Source of the DNA: Mycolicibacterium flavescens
GTDB lineage: Bacteria > Actinomycetota > Actinomycetes > Mycobacteriales > Mycobacteriaceae
Direction of reading: 5' to 3'
Assembly: GCF_001722335.1 (NCBI RefSeq)
Contig: NZ_MIHA01000013.1
Coordinates: 115,117-179,116 of the forward strand
DNA length: 64,000 nt
Shown here: piece after piece, positions 1 to 8,210 of the stretch
Layout: each line of letters opens with the position of its first letter
Position numbering within the stretch: position 1 is the first letter of the stretch
Translations under genes and position numbers: made by a program
The notes under the pieces: generated by a model
What the model was told of the DNA's origin: nothing
Databases searched by the model: none
The model's input: only the letters and a program-made list of their open reading frames with translations

Positions 1-156
1 GAGCGCGAGTTCGCCGCCGAGGAGCGGGGTTACACCGCGACCAAGCACCAGCGCGAGGTCGGCGCCGGCTACTTCGACCGGATCGCCACCACCGTCGATC
101 CGACTAGCTCGACGACCGCGCTGAAGGGTTCGACCGAAGAGGGTCAGTTCCACTAG
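1..156 (+). CDS. aceA: isocitrate lyase, C-terminal fragment
   Basis: The reading frame is open from base 1 and ends at TAG 154-156, giving the last 51 residues of a protein whose start lies outside the window. The tail contains [10 protein letters not shown] and ends in STEEGQFH, which I recognise as the C-terminus of mycobacterial isocitrate lyase 1, the glyoxylate-shunt enzyme that cleaves isocitrate to succinate and glyoxylate. The following fadB2 gene is the same neighbour as in M. tuberculosis, which supports the call. The catalytic core is not visible here. Confidence 0.93.
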   Translation, partial: EREFAAEERGYTATKHQREVGAGYFDRIATTVDPTSSTTALKGSTEEGQFH

Positions 157-211
157 GCCCCGGTTCAACAGACCAGGCTTAGTAGGCTCACGAGGCCCAA
201 CGGCTTGTCAT

Positions 212-242
212 CAGGCCCCGTCCTTATATTGGGCGGGGCCTG
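212..242 (+). terminator. G+C hairpin between aceA and fadB2
   Basis: The arms CAGGCCCCG (212-220) and CGGGGCCTG (234-242) are perfectly complementary around a 13-base loop. The hairpin lies 56 bases after the aceA stop and 20 bases before the fadB2 start. No T-run follows, so it may be a weak terminator or an mRNA processing and stability element that tunes fadB2 read-through rather than a full stop. Confidence 0.6.
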
Positions 243-262
243 ATGTTGTGGAGAGGACACAA

Positions 263-1117
263 GTGAGCATTGAACGAGTGGGTGTCGTCGGCGCCGGGCA
301 GATGGGCAGCGGTATCGCCGAGGTCTCGGCGAAAGCCGGCGCGAACGTCGTCGTCTACGAACCCAGCAAGGCGCTCGTCGACGCGGGCCGCGACCGCATC
401 ACGTCGTCGCTGGAGCGGGCGGTCGCCAAGGGCAAGCTGTCCGAGGCCGACCGCGATGCGACGTTGGCACGGTTGTCGTACACGACCGATCTGTTCGACC
501 TCGCCGATCGGCAACTGGTGATCGAGGCGATCGTCGAGGACGAGGCGGTCAAGGCGAAGGTCTTCGGCGAGCTCGACGCCGTCGTCACCGATCCCGACGC
601 GGTGCTGGCGTCGAACACCTCCAGCATCCCGATCATGAAAATCGCTGCGGCGACGAAGAATCCGAGCCGGGTGCTCGGATTGCACTTCTTCAACCCGGTG
701 CCGGTGCTGCCGCTGGTCGAACTCGTCAACACGCTGGTGACCTCCGAGGAGGCGGTGCAGCGGACCGAGCAGTTCGCCAGCGAGGTTCTGGGCAAGAAGG
801 TCGTACGGTGTTCTGACCGTTCGGGTTTCGTGGTCAACGCGCTGCTGGTGCCGTATCTGCTGTCGGCGATCCGGATGGTCGAGGCGAGGGTGGCGACGGT
901 CGAGGACGTCGACACCGCGATCGTGGCGGGGTTGTCGCATCCGATGGGGCCGTTGCGGCTTGCGGACCTGATCGGGTTGGACACCATGAAGCTGATCGCC
1001 GATTCGATGTACGACGAGTACCGGGACCCGAGCTACGCCGCGCCGCCGCTGCTGCTGCGGATGGTCGAGGCCGGCCAGTTGGGTAAGAAGTCCGGGCGGG
1101 GCTTCTACACGTACTGA
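263..1117 (+). CDS. fadB2: 3-hydroxybutyryl-CoA dehydrogenase FadB2
   Basis: This 284-residue protein is an NAD(P)-dependent 3-hydroxyacyl-CoA dehydrogenase that interconverts acetoacetyl-CoA and 3-hydroxybutyryl-CoA. The N-terminal Rossmann motif GAGQMG is at residues 10-15. The SNTSS loop and the HFFNP motif (about residue 141, catalytic His) follow, and the family tail KKSGRGFYTY closes the protein. I chose GTG 263 because it follows the purine-rich GAGAGGA and gives the family N-terminus; an upstream start at 248 would only add five residues. It is next to aceA, as in M. tuberculosis, linking C2 and fatty-acid metabolism. Its last 13 bases overlap the 3' end of the convergent downstream gene. 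Confidence 0.95.
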   Translation: MSIERVGVVGAGQMGSGIAEVSAKAGANVVVYEPSKALVDAGRDRITSSLERAVAKGKLSEADRDATLARLSYTTDLFDLADRQLVIEAIVEDEAVKAKVFGELDAVVTDPDAVLASNTSSIPIMKIAAATKNPSRVLGLHFFNPVPVLPLVELVNTLVTSEEAVQRTEQFASEVLGKKVVRCSDRSGFVVNALLVPYLLSAIRMVEARVATVEDVDTAIVAGLSHPMGPLRLADLIGLDTMKLIADSMYDEYRDPSYAAPPLLLRMVEAGQLGKKSGRGFYTY

Positions 1118-1935
1118 GCCAACGCGGTCCGCACACGCCGCAGGATCCCGGCTCGATCGCGCCGAAGCTGGCGGGCGCACACCCGGATGATCGTCCAGCC
1201 CTGCGACGCAAGGTATTCGAGCCGTTCGATGTCGGCGGCGTGGTCGTCCGGATTGGTCCAGTGGTGCTCTCCGTCGTACTCGACGCCGACTTTCCATTGC
1301 GGCCAGCCCATGTCGACTCGGCGTTTGCCGACGCGGATCTGGGTGGTCAGTTGCGGCAACCCGTCGCGGACCAGGAGTAGTCGCAGCTCGGTCTCCTTCG
1401 GGGACTCGGCGCCGCCGTCGGCGAGGGCGAGGGCGGCGCGAAGCCGCCGGATACCTCTTGCGCCGGGATAACGATCGGCTATCCGGTGCACCTCATTCGG
1501 AGTGCACCCGGTCGCGTTGAGCACCGCGTCGATGCGCTCGATACCGAGGTCCCCGGCGACGCGACGGCCGATGTCGTAGGCCGTGCGGGCGGGCGTCGTG
1601 CAGTCGATGCTGCCGCGAAGGCACACTTCATCTTCGGCGAGGGCGCCACGATGAATGACGATGCCCGGGGGCGACGGTTGGTTGGGATGCGCGAGTTCTG
1701 CAGGGAGGTCGTCGGGAAGCCATCGCGTCCCGTACATCGCGGCAGCCGAGTGGCCGACGACCACTGCCGTGCCGCGCGACCACAACCACGCGGCCATCGC
1801 CTTGTCGGCAGCGTCGAGTTTCACGCCCGCGCGGGCGTACACGTTCTGGTGGATCTTCACGTAGTCCCTGCTCAAGGCATAGCGTGTCACAGCACCCGCC
1901 CTGACGGCCTGGCTGCCGAGAATGAAGCGCTCCAT
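1105..1935 (-). CDS. DUF559 / PD-(D/E)XK endonuclease-like protein
   Basis: A 276-residue protein that resembles the large mycobacterial family annotated as AbiEi-like N-terminus plus DUF559. Residues about 1-60 look like a winged-helix module. The C-terminal third carries the pattern expected of a restriction-endonuclease (Vsr-like) fold: ESPKETELR, then RVDMGWP and VGVEYDGEHH, with Asp and Glu as plausible metal ligands. Toxin or DNA-repair roles have been suggested for relatives, but none can be read from this sequence. It has no antitoxin-like partner next door. It is convergent with fadB2 and overlaps it by 13 bases. Confidence 0.75.
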   Translation of the reverse strand: MERFILGSQAVRAGAVTRYALSRDYVKIHQNVYARAGVKLDAADKAMAAWLWSRGTAVVVGHSAAAMYGTRWLPDDLPAELAHPNQPSPPGIVIHRGALAEDEVCLRGSIDCTTPARTAYDIGRRVAGDLGIERIDAVLNATGCTPNEVHRIADRYPGARGIRRLRAALALADGGAESPKETELRLLLVRDGLPQLTTQIRVGKRRVDMGWPQWKVGVEYDGEHHWTNPDDHAADIERLEYLASQGWTIIRVCARQLRRDRAGILRRVRTALAQYV

Positions 1936-1970
1936 ACATGGTTAGGCGCACCAGAGGCTCGGACGGTTCC

Positions 1971-2170
1971 ATAGTTTCGACGCTCGGTGCGGGCTTGGGG
2001 CTGGGTTGGTTCGCCGAGCGTCGGGTTTTTGGCGTGTTTTGCGCTGAATCGCGCGATAGTTTCGACGCTCGGTGCGGGTGGGGGGCTGGGGGTTGGGTGG
2101 GTTCGTCGAGCGTCGGGTTTTTGGCGTGTTTTGGGCTGAATCGCGCGATAGTTTCGACGCTCGGTGCGGG
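1971..2170. repeat. tandem hairpin-bearing repeat (2.3 units)
   Basis: Two near-identical units, 1971-2055 (85 bases) and 2056-2147 (92 bases), are followed by a partial third, 2148-2170. Each begins ATAGTTTCGACGCTCGGTGC and ends AATCGCGCG. Each full unit contains an inverted repeat around CGACGCTCG and CGAGCGTCG (1978-1987/2014-2023 and 2063-2072/2106-2115), followed on the + strand by GGGTTTTT, so each has the shape of an intrinsic terminator. The block fills most of the 284-base gap between the 3' end of ppk2 and the start of the DUF559 gene. I see no convincing gene in the gap. Confidence 0.85.
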
Positions 2171-2219
2171 TGCACGCGCGGGGGTGCGCGCGGGCGCGGG
2201 TGGGGCGCGCCAGGGAGGC

Positions 2220-3053
2220 CTACGACGAGAGCAGGCGCTGGCGTTCGGTCTCGACGTCGAAATCCGCCGGAGGATACGACAACTGCAGCCCCTCGAGCGC
2301 TTCGATCAGCATCTCGGTGATCGCCAGCCGGCTGTACCAGCGACGGTTGGCCGGTACGACGTGCCACGGCGCGTAGTCGGTCGATGTGCGGTCGAGCACC
2401 GCCTGGTAGGCCTCCTGGTACTGCGGCCACAGCAGGCGTTCGTCGATATCGCCGGGGTTGTACTTCCAGTGCTTGGTCGGGTCGTCGAGGCGCTCGAGCA
2501 GTTGCTCCTTCTGCTCGTCGAGCGAGATGAACATCGCGGCCTTCACCACCGTCGTTCCCGCGTCGACGAGTTCACGTTCGAACGCGTTGATCTCGTCGTA
2601 GCGCGCACCCCACACTTCCGGCGCCACCAGGTTGCGTACCCGCACGATCAGCACATCCTCGTAGTGCGACCGGTCGAACACGCCGATGTGGCCGGCCGGC
2701 GGCAACGCCCGCCGGATCCGCCACAGGAAGTCGTGCGCCAGTTCCTCGGCCGTCGGCTTACCGAACGCGGTGTAGCGCACACCCATCGGATTCACCGCGC
2801 CGACAACGTGTTTGACGATTCCGCCCTTACCTGCGGCGTCCATTCCTTGCAACACCAGCAGCACCGAGCGATGGTCGTCGCCGCCCTTCGAGCTGGCGTA
2901 CAGCATCTCCTGCAGTTCGGCGAGCCGTTGGCTGCGCGCCGCCTGTACTGCGGCGGCATCGGCCTTGGACCCGTCGAAACCCGGTGTGGCCGAAGGGTCG
3001 ATGTCCGCCACCTGGAGGCCGGCCCGGAACCGCAGAGCCTCGGGGATCGTCAT
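2220..3053 (-). CDS. ppk2: PPK2-family polyphosphate kinase
   Basis: A 277-residue cytoplasmic polyphosphate:nucleotide phosphotransferase. The Walker A loop GMDAAGKGG is at residues 70-78 and the lid/Walker B motif DRSHYEDV near residue 127, both characteristic of PPK2. The start ATG 3053 overlaps the TGA of the upstream TetR gene (ATGA), so the two are translationally coupled. It can use polyphosphate to phosphorylate nucleotides or the reverse; the substrate (AMP, ADP or GDP) cannot be decided by eye. A ppx gene (25929) elsewhere in the window provides the opposing polyphosphate-degrading activity. Confidence 0.93.
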   Translation of the reverse strand: MTIPEALRFRAGLQVADIDPSATPGFDGSKADAAAVQAARSQRLAELQEMLYASSKGGDDHRSVLLVLQGMDAAGKGGIVKHVVGAVNPMGVRYTAFGKPTAEELAHDFLWRIRRALPPAGHIGVFDRSHYEDVLIVRVRNLVAPEVWGARYDEINAFERELVDAGTTVVKAAMFISLDEQKEQLLERLDDPTKHWKYNPGDIDERLLWPQYQEAYQAVLDRTSTDYAPWHVVPANRRWYSRLAITEMLIEALEGLQLSYPPADFDVETERQRLLSS

Positions 3054-3757
3054 CCGTTGTCCGGACGGTTCGGCAGCGCCGGCGACGGATGCGGCTGCTG
3101 GCGGAACTTCTCCAGCGATCCGCCCACCTCGACGATGCCGCACAGCGCGTTCCACGACAGCATGGTCAGGTAGTCGATCAGCTCGTCGGAGCTCATCCGC
3201 GGATTAGACATCCACGAGTGCGTGGCCAGCTGGACCCCGCCGACGGTGTGGAACGCCCACGGCTCCACTCCGCCGGTGTCCATCCCGGCGGCCGCCATCC
3301 GCCGGCGCAGCATCACCGCGAGCATGCGCGCGATGATCTGTTCCGACGTCGCGACGGCCCGGCTCTTGCTCGCCGAGTTGTTGGCCATCACGAACTGGTA
3401 CGGCTCGGGTTCGGCGGCGACGGTCTCGACGTAGACGCGGATGATCTCGCGGGTCAGCTCGAAGCCGTCCAGGTTCGACGACAGCGCCGCGGCCATGTTC
3501 GGGATCAGCGTGGTCTGCGCGAACCGCATCATCACCGCGGTGGTCAGATCGTTCTTGTCGACGAAGTACCGGTAGAGCACCGTCTTCGAGACACCGATCT
3601 CGGCAGCGATCTCGTCCATGCTGACGTTGCTGCCGCGGCGGCGGATGGCTTCCAGGGTGCCATCGACCAGCTCGTTGCGGCGTTCCACTTTGTGCTGATG
3701 CCATCGCCGTTTGCGGCCGTCTGTCTTGACCGCGATCGCCTGGGTCTGCTGTGCCAC
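3050..3757 (-). CDS. TetR-family regulator
   Basis: A 235-residue TetR-type repressor, corresponding by sequence and position to M. tuberculosis Rv0472c. The helix-turn-helix lies around residues 40-65 (MDEIAAEIGVSKTVLYRYF). The rest is a helical ligand-binding domain of unknown ligand. GTG 3757 is chosen because VAQQTQ is the family N-terminus; an open extension upstream has no homologous sequence. It is divergent from the DUF445 gene and overlaps ppk2 by four bases, so it may regulate either side. Confidence 0.9.
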   Translation of the reverse strand: MAQQTQAIAVKTDGRKRRWHQHKVERRNELVDGTLEAIRRRGSNVSMDEIAAEIGVSKTVLYRYFVDKNDLTTAVMMRFAQTTLIPNMAAALSSNLDGFELTREIIRVYVETVAAEPEPYQFVMANNSASKSRAVATSEQIIARMLAVMLRRRMAAAGMDTGGVEPWAFHTVGGVQLATHSWMSNPRMSSDELIDYLTMLSWNALCGIVEVGGSLEKFRQQPHPSPALPNRPDNG

Positions 3758-3861
3758 TATCCCCGTGATCCGTTCACTAGTTCCCCCCGATACTACGGCT
3801 GATCTTGAGGGTGCGGGTTGTCGGACCGGGGCCCGCCCGCGCGGTAGCGGATGATGGAGAA

Positions 3862-5199
3862 GTGGCACACAGACCGAGCCCGGGTGGACCCGCTCGAACG
3901 GCCCCCGCCGGCCCGCGTCCGAGCTTCGCCGAGTCGCTGGCGGGCGCGGATTCGGTCGCCGACGCCGAACGGCGGCGCAGCCTGCGACGGATGAAGGTCG
4001 TGGCGCTGAGCTTCCTGGTCGCCGCCAGCATCGTCTTTCTGCTCTGCAGCTGGGCCCAGTCGGTCGGAGCGCCCGGCTGGGTCGGTTACGTGCGCGCCGC
4101 CGCCGAGGCCGGCATGGTCGGCGCCCTGGCCGACTGGTTCGCGGTCACCGCGCTGTTCAAGCATCCGCTGGGCATCCCGATCCCGCACACCGCGATCATC
4201 AAGCGCAAGAAGGACCAGCTCGGCGAGGGCCTGGGCGCCTTTGTGCGGGAGAACTTCCTGTCGCCGGCCAACGTCGAGACCAAGCTGCGCAACGCCGAGG
4301 TGGCCGGGCGGATGGGCAAGTGGCTCTCCGAGCGCGCGCACGCCGAACGCGTCGCCGCCGAGACCGCCACCGTGCTGCGGGTGCTGGTGGAGATGCTGCG
4401 CGACGAGGACATCCAGCAGCTGCTCGACCGCATGATCGTCAAACGCATCGCCGAACCGCAGTGGGGCCCGCCGGTGGGCCGTGTGCTGGCGACACTGCTC
4501 GAGGAACGCCGCCAGGAGGCGCTGCTGCAGTTGCTCGCCGACCGGGCGTTCCAGTGGTCGCTCAACGCGGGCCCGGTCATCGAGCGGGTGATCGAGCGGG
4601 ATTCGCCGCAGTGGTCGCCGCGTTGGGTGGACCATCTCGTCGGTGACCGCATCCACCGCGAGCTGATGGACTTCACCGACAAGGTGCGCCGCAACCCCGA
4701 CCACGAGCTGCGCCGCTCGGCCACCCGGTTCCTGTTCGAGTTCGCCGACGACCTGCAGCACGACGAGGCCACGATCCAGCGCGCCGAGAACGTCAAGGAA
4801 CAGCTGATGGGCCGCGACGAGGTGGCCCGCGCCGCCGAGACCGCGTGGGCGGCGGCCAAGCGGATCATCCTCGAGTCCGTCGACGACCCGTCCTCGGCGC
4901 TGCGCACCCGCATCGCCGATTCCGTCGTGCGCATCGGGGAGTCGCTGCGCGACGACGGCGATCTTCGCGACAAGGTGGACAACTGGATCGTGCGCGCGGC
5001 CCAGCATCTGGTGGCCGAGTACGGCGTGGAGATCACCGCGATCATCACCGAGACCGTCGAGCGGTGGGACGCCGACGAGGCCAGCCGCCGTATCGAGCTG
5101 CACGTCGGCCGCGACCTCCAGTTCATCCGGATCAACGGCACGGTCGTGGGCTCGCTGGCTGGCCTGGTGATCTATTCGATAGGCCAGCTACTCTTCTGA
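3862..5199 (+). CDS. DUF445 membrane protein (Rv0473-like)
   Basis: About 445 residues with a conserved hydrophobic N-terminal segment (VVALSFLVAASIVFLLC), a second hydrophobic stretch (GYVRAAAEAGMVGALADWFAV) and a C-terminal anchor (VVGSLAGLVIYSIGQLLF). Long amphipathic helices lie between them. The family is DUF445 (YjiN-like); the function is unknown. The start is uncertain: GTG 3862 best matches the length of mycobacterial homologues, and in-frame alternatives exist at TTG 3805 and GTG 3811. It is divergent from the TetR gene, sharing a gap of about 100 bases. Confidence 0.88.
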   Translation: MAHRPSPGGPARTAPAGPRPSFAESLAGADSVADAERRRSLRRMKVVALSFLVAASIVFLLCSWAQSVGAPGWVGYVRAAAEAGMVGALADWFAVTALFKHPLGIPIPHTAIIKRKKDQLGEGLGAFVRENFLSPANVETKLRNAEVAGRMGKWLSERAHAERVAAETATVLRVLVEMLRDEDIQQLLDRMIVKRIAEPQWGPPVGRVLATLLEERRQEALLQLLADRAFQWSLNAGPVIERVIERDSPQWSPRWVDHLVGDRIHRELMDFTDKVRRNPDHELRRSATRFLFEFADDLQHDEATIQRAENVKEQLMGRDEVARAAETAWAAAKRIILESVDDPSSALRTRIADSVVRIGESLRDDGDLRDKVDNWIVRAAQHLVAEYGVEITAIITETVERWDADEASRRIELHVGRDLQFIRINGTVVGSLAGLVIYSIGQLLF

Positions 5200-5212
5200 C
5201 CTGCGCTAGCTA

Positions 5213-5245
5213 GTGCTTGCAAAAGTTAGCACCCCGTCGTACGGT
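5213..5245 (+). promoter_or_regulatory. promoter with overlapping inverted repeat for the XRE gene
   Basis: A 20-base inverted repeat, GTGCT (5213-5217) and AGCAC (5228-5232) around TGCAAAAGTT, overlaps a possible -35 TTGCAA (5217-5222). The -10 TACGGT (5240-5245) follows after 17 bases. The layout suggests repression of the downstream XRE regulator, possibly autoregulation; the binding protein is inferred only. Confidence 0.5.
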
Positions 5246-5289
5246 GGTGGTGTCGCTTGTTGGATACCCATTGCGCGAGGGGGCTACGA

Positions 5290-5718
5290 ATGTCGCAAGA
5301 CGAGAAGCTTGCCGTCGTCGTATCCAACGCTGCCCAGACCGCGGCCCAGGACATCGGCTCGTTCATCCGCAGCCAGCGCGAGGCCGCCCAGGTGTCCGTG
5401 CGACAGCTGGCCGAGAAGGCCGGCGTAAGCAATCCCTACCTCAGCCAGATCGAGCGGGGACTGCGCAAACCGTCTGCCGATGTGCTCAACCAGATCGCCA
5501 AGGCGCTTCGGGTGTCCGCGGAGGTGCTCTACATCCGCGCCGGGATTCTCGAGCCCAGCGAGCCGAGCGAGGTCCGCGACGCCATCGTCAACGACACCGC
5601 GATCACCGAGCGGCAGAAGCAGGTGCTGCTCGACATCTACACCTCGTTCTGCGCCCAGAACGAGGCCGACGATGCCGAGGCAACCGGCGAAACAGGTGAG
5701 GAGTCGACGACTGACTAG
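5290..5718 (+). CDS. XRE-family transcriptional regulator (Rv0474-like)
   Basis: A 142-residue DNA-binding protein. The HTH_XRE domain covers about residues 26-80 (RQLAEKAGVSNPYLSQIERG is the classic Cro/CI helix-turn-helix). A short acidic tail follows. ATG 5290 is chosen because the sequence from MSQDEK matches the family start; an upstream extension to 5257 has no support. It lies just before hbhA, as in M. tuberculosis, where the orthologue Rv0474 has been reported, from memory, as copper-responsive. The promoter carries an inverted repeat that this protein could bind. Confidence 0.92.
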   Translation: MSQDEKLAVVVSNAAQTAAQDIGSFIRSQREAAQVSVRQLAEKAGVSNPYLSQIERGLRKPSADVLNQIAKALRVSAEVLYIRAGILEPSEPSEVRDAIVNDTAITERQKQVLLDIYTSFCAQNEADDAEATGETGEESTTD

Positions 5719-5767
5719 ACCTCACGTACTGACAAGCAATCAACTGAAGTCCTGAGAAAGGAAAACC

Positions 5768-6421
5768 ATGGCCAAGAACACTCCCGCCAAGAACCAGCCC
5801 ACCGTTGACGACCTGAAGGCCCCGCTGCTCGCCGCCGTGGGCGCCGCCGACCTCGCCCTCGAGCGGGTCAACGAGATCGTCGCGACCCTGCGCGAGCGCG
5901 CCGGCGAGGCCCGCACCGATTCGCGCAGCCGCGTGGACGAGACCCGCGCCCGCATCGACCGCCTGCAGGAGGACCTGCCTTCGCAGTTCGGTGAGCTGCG
6001 TGAGCGCCTGACCTCCGAGGAACTGCGCAAGTTCGCCGAGACCTACGCCGACGCCGCGCAGACCACCTACACCAAGCTCATCGAGCGTGGCGAGGCCGCG
6101 CTGGAGCGGCTGCGCACCCAGCCCGGTCTGACCGAGGCCGCGGGCCGGGTCGAGGGCTACACCGACCAGGCCGTCGAGCTGACCCAGGAGGCGCTGGGCA
6201 ACGTCGCCGCCCAGACCCGCGCGGTCGGCGAGCGCGCCGCCAAGCTGGTCGGCGTCGAGCTGCCGAAGAAGGCCGGCAAGGATGAGGACGACGCCCCGGC
6301 GCCGACCGCCGCCAAGAAGGCCCCGGCCAAGGCTCTGGCGAAGAAGGCTCCCGCCAAGAAGGCGCCGGCCAAGAAGGCCCCCGCCAAGAAGGCTGAAGCC
6401 AAGAAGGTCACCCAGAAGTAG
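5768..6421 (+). CDS. hbhA: heparin-binding haemagglutinin HbhA
   Basis: A 217-residue surface-associated protein. Residues about 1-160 form a long charged coiled coil. The C-terminus is a Lys/Ala/Pro-rich tail with repeated KKAPA units (about residues 180-217), the heparin-binding and methylated region known from M. tuberculosis HBHA. It has no signal peptide, as is usual for this adhesin. The start ATG 5768 follows GAAAGGA with good spacing. In saprophytic mycobacteria related proteins also bind lipid inclusions, so adhesion need not be its only role. Confidence 0.95.
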   Translation: MAKNTPAKNQPTVDDLKAPLLAAVGAADLALERVNEIVATLRERAGEARTDSRSRVDETRARIDRLQEDLPSQFGELRERLTSEELRKFAETYADAAQTTYTKLIERGEAALERLRTQPGLTEAAGRVEGYTDQAVELTQEALGNVAAQTRAVGERAAKLVGVELPKKAGKDEDDAPAPTAAKKAPAKALAKKAPAKKAPAKKAPAKKAEAKKVTQK

Positions 6422-6475
6422 GCCCGCACGGCCCGGAGTCGACCACGGGGACGTAACCCGCTTAGTCTTGTGAGC

Positions 6476-6757
6476 GTGCAGCTCCAAGGCCTGGTGGGTT
6501 ACGTCCTTTTCATATTGCAGATCGTCGTGCTCGCGGTGACCGTGTACGCGTTCGTGCACGCGGCGATGCAGCGGCCGGACGCCTACCCGGCCGCGGACAA
6601 GCTGACCAAGCCGGTGTGGCTGGTGATCATCGGCGTGGGTGGCCTGCTGGCGCTGGTGCTCGGCGTGACCGGCACCGCCATCGCCGCCGTCGCCACCGGC
6701 GTCTACCTGGTCGACGTGCGTCCCAAACTGCTGGAGATCCAAGGGAAGTCGCGCTAG
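6476..6757 (+). CDS. DUF2516 small membrane protein (Rv0476-like)
   Basis: About 93 residues with two or three hydrophobic segments ([45 protein letters not shown]) and a conserved tail [15 protein letters not shown]. It belongs to the DUF2516 family of unknown function found after hbhA in mycobacteria. GTG 6476 is chosen because TAGTCT (6463-6468) lies seven bases upstream, the leaderless-promoter spacing; GTG 6470 is an alternative in the same frame. The stop overlaps the next start by one base (TAGTG). Confidence 0.88.
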   Translation: MQLQGLVGYVLFILQIVVLAVTVYAFVHAAMQRPDAYPAADKLTKPVWLVIIGVGGLLALVLGVTGTAIAAVATGVYLVDVRPKLLEIQGKSR

Positions 6758-7158
6758 TGCGCAGAGTCGCTGCCGCGGTGGCGGCGGGCGTCGTCGCGGC
6801 CGGGCTGTGCGCGCCGGTCGCCAACGCCACCCCCGCCCCGCCCTACGTCGACCACGTCGAGTGGGCCAAGTGGGGTGACCTGTCCAGCCTGCGCGTCTAT
6901 CCGACCGCGGCCGGTCGCCAGGCCTCCGGGCCGGCGGCCTCCACCCCCGCCGAGGCGGCGTGGGCCGAAGTGCTCGCGCAGTCCCCGGACGCCGACATTC
7001 CCGGTATGAAACCGCAGTTCCTGTGCCACTGGGAGTACGCCGAACTCGGCTACCCCGGCAAGACCAGCTGGAACCTCGAGCCGTGGCGTCCGGAGGTTCC
7101 CTATCAGGAGATGCTGGAAGCCGGCTGCAACCCCGGCGGCACCGAAGAGCCGTTCTAG
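6757..7158 (+). CDS. exported DUF2599 protein (Rv0477-like)
   Basis: A 133-residue secreted protein with an N-terminal signal peptide ([21 protein letters not shown], cleavage likely after ANA). The mature part is a small domain with conserved W residues and two Cys ([10 protein letters not shown] and EAGCNPGG) that may form a disulfide. This is the DUF2599 family, of unknown function. GTG 6757 overlaps the upstream stop by one base and its own stop overlaps the deoC start, so the three genes form one coupled operon. Confidence 0.88.
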   Translation: MRRVAAAVAAGVVAAGLCAPVANATPAPPYVDHVEWAKWGDLSSLRVYPTAAGRQASGPAASTPAEAAWAEVLAQSPDADIPGMKPQFLCHWEYAELGYPGKTSWNLEPWRPEVPYQEMLEAGCNPGGTEEPF

Positions 7159-7835
7159 TGGCCGACGGGTACCGCCGCGATCAGGTCGCCGCGATGGTCG
7201 ACCACACCCTGCTCAAACCGGAGGCCACCGCCGCCGACGTGACCGCACTCGCCGAGGAGGCCGCGGCACTCGGGGTCTACGCGATCTGCGTGTCGCCGTC
7301 GATGCTGGCCGTCGCCAAACGAGCCGGGTCCTCGGCCCAGAAGCTTTGTGCCGTCGTGGGTTTCCCGTCGGGCAAACACCTGCCGGCGATCAAGGCGGAG
7401 GAGGCGCGGCTCGCGGTGGCCGACGGCGCCGACGAGATCGACATGGTGATCGACGTCGGGGCCGGATTGGCGGGCGACTTCGCCGCCATCGGCACGGAGG
7501 TGGCCGCGGTCCGGTCGGCGATCGGTGACCGCAGGGTGCTGAAAGTCATCGTTGAATCGGCGGCGCTATTGCTCCTCGGCGACGAGCAGACGTTGCTGGA
7601 CGTAAGTCGGGCGGCGGCAGGCGCGGGCGCCGACTTCATCAAGACCTCGACGGGCTTTCACCCAGCGGGCGGAGCGTCGGTGCGCGCGGTCGAGTTGATG
7701 GCCACAGTCGGGCCGCAGGTCAAGGCCAGTGGCGGTATCCGAACCGCCGCCGACGCCGCCGCGATGTTGTCGGCGGGCGCGCACCGTCTGGGCCTGTCCG
7801 GGACCCGCGCCGTGCTCGACGGCCTGTCCGGATAG
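7158..7835 (+). CDS. deoC: deoxyribose-phosphate aldolase
   Basis: A 225-residue class I aldolase that splits 2-deoxyribose-5-phosphate into glyceraldehyde-3-phosphate and acetaldehyde during deoxynucleoside catabolism. Family signatures are present: VDHTLLKP near the N-terminus, the Schiff-base Lys in DFIKTSTGF, and the second active-site Lys in VKASGGIRT. The GTG start overlaps the TAG of the preceding gene. Length and order agree with Rv0478. Confidence 0.95.
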   Translation: MADGYRRDQVAAMVDHTLLKPEATAADVTALAEEAAALGVYAICVSPSMLAVAKRAGSSAQKLCAVVGFPSGKHLPAIKAEEARLAVADGADEIDMVIDVGAGLAGDFAAIGTEVAAVRSAIGDRRVLKVIVESAALLLLGDEQTLLDVSRAAAGAGADFIKTSTGFHPAGGASVRAVELMATVGPQVKASGGIRTAADAAAMLSAGAHRLGLSGTRAVLDGLSG

Positions 7836-7875
7836 CCCCGCACTATAAATTGACGCACGTTTCGTAAATTTGCTG

Positions 7876-7911
7876 TAGGCTGGCGGGCGACTTTCGTAGA
7901 GGTCGCCTGCC
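7876..7911 (+). promoter_or_regulatory. extended -10 and leader hairpin before the lipoprotein-protease operon
   Basis: TAGGCT (7876-7881), preceded by TG, is a candidate extended -10 in an unusually A+T-rich stretch after deoC. TTGACG at 7850-7855 is a possible but over-spaced -35. A strong hairpin follows at once: GGCGGGCGAC (7882-7891) and GTCGCCTGCC (7902-7911), nine of ten positions pairing. It could stabilise the new transcript or end deoC transcripts. Confidence 0.45.
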
Positions 7912-7952
7912 GGCGCTTCCGTCGCCGCTGAAACCATAGATAGGATCTGATC

Positions 7953-8210
7953 ATGATGACCAAGACGGGTTTGCTTCGACGTGTTCCTCTAGTTGCCGGT
8001 GTGGCCGCGGTCCTGGTGCTCGGCGCCGCCGCCTGCTCCAGCGAAGAGGAACAGGCCCCCGAGACGTCGACCACCACCACGACGACGACCACCGGTCCGG
8101 CGGCCACCCCCACCGAGAAGGCCCCGCGGATCAACCCGAACGAGCCCAACCCGTTCTCGCCGACGCATCTTGCCCCGCCTGCACCGACGGCCACGCCCGG
8201 CCATAAGTAG
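7953..8210 (+). CDS. small Thr-rich putative lipoprotein
   Basis: An 85-residue exported protein. The N-terminus has two or three basic residues, a hydrophobic core (VPLVAGVAAVLVLGAAAC) and a Cys at a lipobox-like position, so lipidation is likely although the -3 residue is Ala. The mature part is low-complexity (a run of Thr, then Pro-rich) and resembles a surface linker. ATG 7953 follows AGGATC. It is followed by an S53 protease whose start overlaps its end. I do not recognise a named family. Confidence 0.75.
   Translation: MMTKTGLLRRVPLVAGVAAVLVLGAAACSSEEEQAPETSTTTTTTTTGPAATPTEKAPRINPNEPNPFSPTHLAPPAPTATPGHK

Noticed and set aside
5213-5232. Resemblance of the GTGCT/AGCAC repeat to a CIRCE (HrcA) element
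   Set aside because: CIRCE arms face the other way (TTAGCACTC then GAGTGCTAA) with nine-base spacing; the match is only to the short core.
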